Positions 57,184 to 64,000 of a stretch of 64,000 nt of DNA are shown in pieces. A program made the position numbers and the translations under genes. Under the pieces are notes generated by a model. The model was not told the origin of the DNA and ran no database searches. It worked only from the letters and a program-made list of their open reading frames with translations. This stretch comes from Zantedeschia hybrid cultivar (taxonomy: Eukaryota > Streptophyta > Magnoliopsida > Alismatales > Araceae), in the NCBI GenBank assembly GCA_030544215.1, contig JARZZO010000013.1:40373196-40437195 (forward strand), in the 5' to 3' direction. Every line of letters begins with the position of its first letter. Within the stretch, counting starts at the first letter, position 1.

Positions 57184-60100
57184 ATGTCGCAGGTATCGCG
57201 CCGATCCAGCCCTCTCTCAGCTCTGCCCTATCGTTCGATGCTTCCTGCTGCCTGGAATGGGTACCCATTGCGCCCCACCAGCAAAGTTCGATTCCACTTG
57301 TCTGTGGTTCCTCTCGCGTTCTTTGCTGGATCCACCGTGTTCTAGAGATGGATCCGTCCATGTCTCGGACGTTCTGTAATTTTCGCCGAATTTGGTTAAA
57401 TTTCCAATCTATGAACCTGTTTTTTCTGTTCGAAGATGATGGAGATGCCGCTTCTCCAGATTATGGTTTAGATTTCCAGGAGTTTAAGAGGGGAAATTTT
57501 GATATTTCAACGGTGGATTCTGTTCATCGGACTTGCTAACGGGACCTCACTGTTGTTTGGTTTGATCTTGGCAGGTGGACAACAGGAACTCGTCGGCAGC
57601 CGGCAAGCGCGCACGAACGGATGGTAAGTGGCAACTATTTTTGTGTTAATTGGACAGAACTACTATCGGCTAACTGCAATGTCCTTTTTTTTCTTCTTCT
57701 GATTTTATCCTTACAACGCTCTAGGTGGTCGTCGGGAAGATGATTGGACTTGCCCCAGCTGTGGCAATGTCAATTTCTCCTTTAGAACAACCTGCAATAT
57801 GAGGAACTGTACCCAACCTCGCCCGGCAGATCATAGTGTTGTAAGTTACTATCGAGAGTTCATACTTACTCTCGAATGGATGTCTGTGTAGTTACAAGCA
57901 GGACTCGGCAAAGTATTTTTGCACTTGCAAGTGAATTCCACGCATGATGCTTCCCATGCTTTTCCTTGATTGATTTGGAATGGCCATTTTTTACTTAATA
58001 AGTTAGTAGCTTCTAACTGAATTTGAATGTTTACTTTTAACGAGTTTACAGTATTAACTTATACCACTATTCTGATGCCAACAACGCTATCCATTTTACT
58101 AACATGTTGTATCACCCTCCTCATTGTGACATTTTTGTTTGTTATGTTTGTTTAATAATTATTATTTCAGATGGTTCATATGGATATTGTTTTACTCATT
58201 TGATGTTTTTGTTTTAAAAAATCAGCATTTTAGATGGTTCATTTTGATAATAATTTATTTCTGTGTTCTGACCCTTTCCATACATGTGGATTTTTTTTCC
58301 TTGAAGAAATTTGGTGCAAAGCCTCAACAAGCTCCTCAAACTTTCCAATCTGGGGGTTACATGGGTGCCGGTGCTCCCTCTTCAATGTACTTAGGAGCTC
58401 CTGCATATGGCTCTCCTATGTTCAATGGATCAGCATTGCCTCCGTATGATCTACCATTTTCTGGCGGCTCAGGGTACCACTATGACTATGGCAACCGCCT
58501 TTCTGTGGGCAGTCCGTACGGGCCACTGCATATGTCTGGGCCACCACCTTACTCTGGTGGATCCATGTTGGGAACTGGTAATTTGAACTTGTATTTTATT
58601 TGTTTTTCCGGTGCGTGTCTGATTTAACTGGTTGTTTACCATACAAAACATTTTTAATGACTTCTTTTTTGGTTAAGCCATAAGTACTAGTTATAAATAT
58701 TGTCCCAAGTGCATTTATTTGTAATTGTTCTTCTTGTTAGGTGCGATGTATGGTATGCCTCCTCTCATGGACCGATATGGAATGGGTATGCCCATGGGCC
58801 CTGGTTCTATGGTAGGTTGCATTTGCAATGTTTAGTCAGTTTCAGTGTCATGTTTTATTGGTATTTTGAAAATACATTCTAGATTCTTGGGCACATAATG
58901 GATGGCCATTTGCACTTCACAGTAGACCTGGGCTATCCTTCTGGAGGGGTTGACCTGATAGGCTTGGTTCCATGAGGGCAAGCTTCTGAAAGCGTTAGAA
59001 TGTGCAGTGAATTGGGACATGATGAAGTCCTGGATTTTTTGGGGAGTAAACTTAGGCTATGTAAAACCCTTATGTGGTAGCTCTCTAGCTGCACTTGAGA
59101 CCATGGGAATTGGGTACAAGCCTTGAGCCAATTAGGCTACCCACACAGATTAAAGTCGTTTTGATTGTCAGATCATGCTGTCAACTAATCCATCAACTTA
59201 ATGCAGGGGCCAAGGCCTGGACCATACTATGATGAGATCTCCCAGAAGAGGAATGCAGGTAAATCACATGCTATTTGTGAGTTTATTGAGCTTATAATGT
59301 GGATTAATGCTTCATTCATTTTCTTTTTCTATTTGCTCAAGACACAGGACGCGAGAGTGATTGGACTTGCCCCAATTGTGGAAACAATAACTTCTCATTT
59401 CGAACTGTCTGTAACATGAGAAAATGCAATACACCAAGGCCTGGATCTCAGGTTAAACACCTTGTTTCTCCTCTTGATAATGCAGATTGTTGTTAAGAGT
59501 TTTTTGTTTTTGTTTTTTACACAAATTATGATGCTTTACTGCATAGTGGTAGCATGATTCAGGATGTTGCACAGCAGTCTTGACACTGTTTGCTTAGTTG
59601 TATCATACTTGAGTTCACAAGGTGATGCAATGTTGACATGACGTTAATAGTAATAGTCAAACCATTATTTAAAAAGTTTCCTTGTTAAACTTGTCCGGAA
59701 TCTGGATTTATGCTTGAGTTATAATTTGACGAATTTAGGCCTGGATTCAAAGAAGATTGAGGGACTACAAGGCTCCAAAAATGTCATTTTTTAATACATG
59801 TCATTGATTTTTAGAGTTTGAAACATCTAACACTTCAAACTTTGCACTTTATGCTTATCACTTTATGCTTATCTTCTTTTCTTGGGCAAGACTTGAGTTC
59901 TTTGCAATAACTAAAAAGAGAATCAAGAGAAGATTTTCTCTTCCTGCATCATGAAGCAACTGTCATGCAATTCTCTGCATCCTGGTAGGGCATTGGAGGA
60001 TTTAACATCCTTCTCCTGCGTGCTGATCTTTTGGATCTCTTATTTCATTGCATTATTTTGCAAGTCTTGACTCTTGGGGCATATCCCAATAACCTTTTTT

Positions 60101-60959
60101 TTTTGAGATAAGAGATATGTTGCTTCACTTTGGTGAGATTGGTGGGTGTGTCACCCCTTTCTGATGTCCATACTGTTCTGTTCTGTACCCTGCTAAAGTG
60201 GAGTTAAAATACGGTGTAACATGTCTTTTTTATGCAATGCATGTCCTTTATTCACAAAATGCACGGTGCTAATAATTTAGTGCAATTAAATATTTAACTG
60301 TTAATTATTACTGCAAGAAGATCGATTTGGTTTGTCGATATCTATGATTGATGCTTGTATCTGTTGTGGTTGGTTGGTAATTCTCAAATTTACTTTGTCT
60401 TTTTTTGTGTGTCTCATTCTTTTTTATGTATATCTTATTCTTTGCAGGCCTCTAAGTTGGAGGATTCGAAGGGTGCCAGTAAGTATACTGTTTTGTGAGA
60501 GCATGCACCATTGTAACCAATATAAATATATTTGATGTTGATATCTATGTTGCTGGTGCAGAACCAAAAATGCCTGAGGGTAGCTGGAAATGTGAAAAGT
60601 GCAACAATATAAACTACCCATTCAGAACCAAGTGCAACCGTCAGAATTGTGGAGCAGAAAGACCAACTGACGCTAACAAATCTGGGGGAGCAGATTCTGA
60701 AGGTGATGACCAGGTTTGTTGTCTTGTTGATTGGTACCCCTGTTATATTAGATGCTTTGTTCACTCAGACTGTTGTTATGTAAGACATTCTTTCCTCTAT
60801 TGTATGCGGATAACCAAATCAGCACTAAAGCAAACATTATTTTCTAGTGGATTTTTACGAATTTCATGCAATGTTAGGCCTAAGAATGCCTCTATTTTTC
60901 CCCTCCAGTTGTCAAGTCTTTGCATGCATTGATTGTTCATTCTGTTACTGTTCCAGTGA
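57184..60959 (+). CDS. RanBP2-type zinc-finger protein (three ZnF), At1g67325-like, complete
   Basis: Probable single-stranded-RNA-binding protein. Exons: 57184-57192 (M-S-Q only), 57575-57623, 57725-57840, 58307-58577, 58741-58811, 59207-59258, 59348-59451, 60448-60478, 60562-60713, and a last exon from 60957 that opens with TGA. All junctions are GT..AG and in frame; the product is 285 residues. Features: basic stretch GKRARTDGGRR (about 13-23); ZnF1 DDWTCPSCGNVNFSFRTTC (25-43, ending Cys48); a long Gly/Pro/Tyr/Met-rich linker (59-190) with YGMPPLMDRYGMGMPMGPG; ZnF2 SDWTCPNCGNNNFSFRTVC (193-216); ZnF3 GSWKCEKCNNINYPFRTKC (241-264). Each finger keeps W-x-C-x2-C, the central Asn/Phe-Arg and the two distal cysteines. 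The family is known from plants; the RNA target is unknown. The stop assignment is the least certain part. Confidence 0.93.
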
Positions 60960-62569
60960 GTACTTGAACCCTTGGGTGTCGAGATGGTCCAAAGTAGTCA
61001 CCGGCGTCGCACAGTTGTGGGTGTCTGAAAGGTCAGTCGTGTCAATCTGTTGCAGCAGTTACGGGTTACTACCTTCTTGGATCCATGTCGAGTCATTGCA
61101 TTAGCACCAACTGCCTTCGCTATTTCAACTGGGATTTGGCAGTTATCCTTCGCGTATCTGCCACCCTGTCAGGTTATGGTTGTATTGACGGACTTGTTCT
61201 CATGGGTCGCTATGTTCAGGAGCACATTTGTGTTTAATTTTGCTCTTGCATTTCTGGTAGGGGATTGTTTAGACCCTTTGCTATGAGTATGACTTGTTTA
61301 TGGTTTTAGATGGAACCTGCAGGAGATTCCATCAAATTCTTGGGGTTGTTATTTTACTGGTTACTTGGCTAGATACGTTATTTGTGTTCATTTCTTGCAC
61401 TGCATTCGTAAGTCTGGTCTTGACTGATTCACTTCATTAGCAATAGTATGGTAGAGTTTTCTAGTAAGTACTGAGAACATGTGACTTGTCCTAAGGGTAA
61501 GTAATTTCAAACTTTTGTTTCTGCTTCTCAATTTCTGTTGTAGTCAGTTCTGTTGCTTGCTGTCATATGTTTTTTGAAAACAAGCAGTTTCTGCTTTTTT
61601 AAACATCTGGCCAATTTTTCTGAACTTGATGGATGGAGTTTGCTGTTGTTGGTTCTTTTTCAAGTGGTTTATGTCAAATGTTGCTTGGTAAATGGGTTGT
61701 GTTATGATTTTAATGGAGTAATCTTGCATGCTCAAGGTTGTTTTGGCATTATTATATGTCACCGTCTTCTTCCTTACGGGAACAACTATATACTTTACTG
61801 TGTCCTTAGTTTTAGACAGCTAATGTGTAGTCAATTCTTGTGAATGGATCATCCAGTGGTTGTGCTTCTACATCTTTTGCTAAAATGTGTGTTTACCTCA
61901 TTTGCTTGACCACCGATCGACCTGTTGTCGTTGTTAAATCAATCAAAGTTAAAAATTCTGCCTGTACTCAAGTATTCCTTTTTGTCTATTAAAATTGCTT
62001 CATCCTAATTTTACATGGCTGTACACAGTAACAGCTGCTTCATTACGCGGCAGGGAAGTGAATATTGTTTACCTTGTTCTCTTTTTTTTTTCTTTGCTAT
62101 CTTCAACTTTCATCGTCCATTGCAGTAGGACACATTCCTATGCAAGATTTCTTTTCCATCTGAAGAAACCATATATCATGGTAGATACTTTCCTGTCTTT
62201 GGCTTGCTACGTGTGTGTGGAGGTTGCCCCTCCCTCTTTCAAAAACCTCCTTTTGCATGATATCCCTCATCTTTAACTGTGATAGAACACTTATGGAGCA
62301 TTCCTCTTCTATCTTCTATTTTTTTTCCTTCATAAAAAGGCAGGGATGATCATGGAACCATCTCTTTGAGCAGCTGCCTGATAAACCAATTTCTAAACTA
62401 GAACAGTATCTTTGGCAATGGGACAATTTCTGTATGTAAGTTTCCTTTTTTCTTTTAATCATCGTGTGCTGGATCGGCACGGATCGGCCGATCCGATCGG
62501 ATTCGGGCCTATCTGATCCGATCCTGTGCACCAATCCTTCGGAGGATTGGAGGAGGGATCGGAGCTGAT
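60960..62569 (+). other. Probable 3' UTR and intergenic DNA
   Basis: T-rich sequence after the inferred stop, with TGTTT/GTTTT words usual for plant 3' regions; the end of the transcript cannot be placed. GATCGG/CCGATC-rich sequence begins at about 62468. No further gene seen. Confidence 0.45.
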
Positions 62570-63254
62570 CTATGTTATTGAAGGCGATGGAGGTGGTCGC
62601 CTAGGCGACGAGGTGACGCGAGGCGACCACAAGCCGCCTCGCTGCGGCCTTTGTCGCCTAGGCGATTGACGGAATCGCTGCGAATGCCTAAGCGAGCGCC
62701 TTTGCGGCCCTGTCCGCCTCGGCCCATTTATTGCCGGCCCATTTACGCTACGGTTCATTAGTTTGGTGGCGCGGTTCATTTATTCGGCCCATTTATCGGG
62801 TATATAACCCATCCGCACTTCGTCTAAACCTTAAATGTCCACCACTCCTACTTGCTGCAAACCCGACGATCTCCTCTCTGGAATCTGTTGACAACTGCAG
62901 CGTTGTCTTCCCTGAGCCAGTAGATAGTCGAGTGGGCTTCTCCGACTCCAACACAGCCTTCCCCGATTATGCACAGCCTCGCCGACTTCGGCGCTGTCTC
63001 CACCATGGAATGCAGAATCGGCCGATCCCGATCGGGATCGGCAGGTCCCGATTCGGCCGATTCCGGCTGATCCCGGTCGATCCAGGCCGATTTCGGCCGA
63101 TCCGATCCCGATTCAGATTGGGATTGGCGGGTCCCGATTCAGGGACCCGATCCGATTCAGACCAAGCGTGCACATCTTCCCCAACTTTGGCGTCGTCTCC
63201 TGCTAGTGCGCATGTCTTCTCCGACTCTGGCGCATCCCCTCAACCACGTAAGTG

Positions 63255-63287
<33 letters not shown>

Positions 63288-63455
63288 TGTGTTCTCTATA
63301 TGTGTCACGCGCACATAAGGACTCTATCTCTCTCTCTCTCTCACACACACTCACACAAGGACTCGGTCTCTCTCTCTCTACAGGGGCTTGGCGACCCCCC
63401 TCATATATATATATATATAATACGCCTTAGTCGCCTCACGCCTCTGACTACATAG
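62570..63455. mobile_element. hAT-type element, CATAGTTGTCAAGGC family, diverged copy 3 (886 bp)
   Basis: Ends CTATGTTATTGAAGGCG and CGCCTCTGACTACATAG are imperfect inverted repeats. Flanks GAGCTGAT (62562-62569) and GAGTGGAT (63456-63463) agree at six of eight bases. GCCTAGGCGA words follow the left end, as in copies 1 and 2. A nested GATCGGCCGATCC patch starts CATGGAATGCAG at 63003, like the element at 999. CT microsatellites lie at 63247-63281 and 63329-63345. Confidence 0.65.
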
Positions 63456-63530
63456 GAGTGGATCGGCGGAACTTGTTTGCAACAACTAGTTTGAGATTTT
63501 CCCAGTGGCTACCCAAGGGCTTGGGGGGTC

Positions 63531-63538
63531 TATATAAA
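63531..63538 (+). promoter_or_regulatory. Candidate TATA box near right edge
   Basis: TATATAAA in the context GGGGTCTATATAAATGCCCC, followed by a CT-rich leader-like stretch (63570-63910). It could start a gene beyond the window or be an LTR promoter. No coding sequence follows within the window. Confidence 0.35.
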
Positions 63539-64000
63539 TGCCCCAAGCCCATTCCCCATCCCCACCAGGCCCCTTCTAACTCTCTCTATTCTCTAAAACT
63601 CTCCCTCTTTATTTCCATTTCTAACTCTTTCTGTCTTTAAAATTCTCCTCCTCCAACTTTTTCAAGTTTCTCTCTCTCTCATTATTTTTATATCTCATTT
63701 TTTGCATTCTATTTTTAAGTTTCTGTCACGCACTCTCTCCAAGCTTTTTCTTTCTATAGTTTAAACTCTCTCTATAGTTTAAACTTTAAACTCTCTTGAT
63801 CCCTTCCCCTCTCTCTAAGTGTTTTTCTATGTATTAATATTTCTTCATAAATTTTAAAGTTTAAATCCTCTTCCCTCTCTCTCTAAGCTCTCTTCTCTCT
63901 CTAAGCTCTCTACGTTGTCCTTGTGAAGTGGCACTTTGCAATGATCAGATGGATTCTTCAAGGTGCTTTGTTTAGTAAGTTGTCTTTCTATAACCTACAC

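Overview
The window is nuclear DNA of a flowering plant. It holds four intron-split, plant-type protein genes in AT-rich sequence packed with LTR-retrotransposon remains, LINEs and small DNA transposons. The protein sequences and the transposon load fit a monocot with a large genome, and a palm-like lineage is possible, but I cannot prove the species from sequence alone. There is no bacterial operon, CRISPR array, rRNA or convincing tRNA. || Layout: (1) 1-13591, minus strand: the extracellular half of a STRUBBELIG-RECEPTOR FAMILY (SRF) leucine-rich-repeat receptor kinase. Ten exons can be resolved. The kinase part lies beyond the left edge. A signal-peptide exon is separated from the rest by an 8.6 kb first intron filled with decayed gypsy, copia and L1 sequence. 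(2) 13592-23125: intergenic and divergent, with a gene-like duplicated fragment, a tandem repeat broken by a retroposon, a long CT microsatellite, an L1 LINE and a Tourist-like MITE. (3) 23905-30430, plus strand: a complete two-exon Raf-like protein kinase of 414 residues, with upstream ORFs in its leader and a 5.3 kb intron. (4) 30431-33464: short convergent spacer. (5) 33465-48893, minus strand: a complete SUMO-conjugating enzyme (SCE1/Ubc9, 160 residues, 5 exons). Its 14.6 kb second intron carries hAT-type elements, an LTR-like GC-rich block, an L1 fragment and an RTE LINE. (6) 48894-57183: divergent intergenic DNA with MITEs, trinucleotide arrays and tandem duplications. (7) 57184-60959, plus strand: a nine-coding-exon gene for a protein with three RanBP2-type zinc fingers; a tenth exon probably supplies only the stop codon. 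(8) 60960-64000: probable 3' UTR, a large hAT-type element with nested GATCGG-rich repeats, and a possible TATA promoter at the right edge. || The four genes are functionally unrelated housekeeping or signalling genes: a receptor kinase for tissue patterning or defence, a cytosolic protein kinase, the SUMO E2, and a putative RNA-binding zinc-finger protein. I see no sign of a cluster. The most informative structure is in the repeats. Several elements can be delimited to the base by terminal inverted repeats and target-site duplications. Two tandem-repeat arrays each have their middle copy interrupted by later insertions, which gives a clear order of events. I found no convincing new biological system. 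The findings are mainly gene-structure oddities and nested transposon histories.
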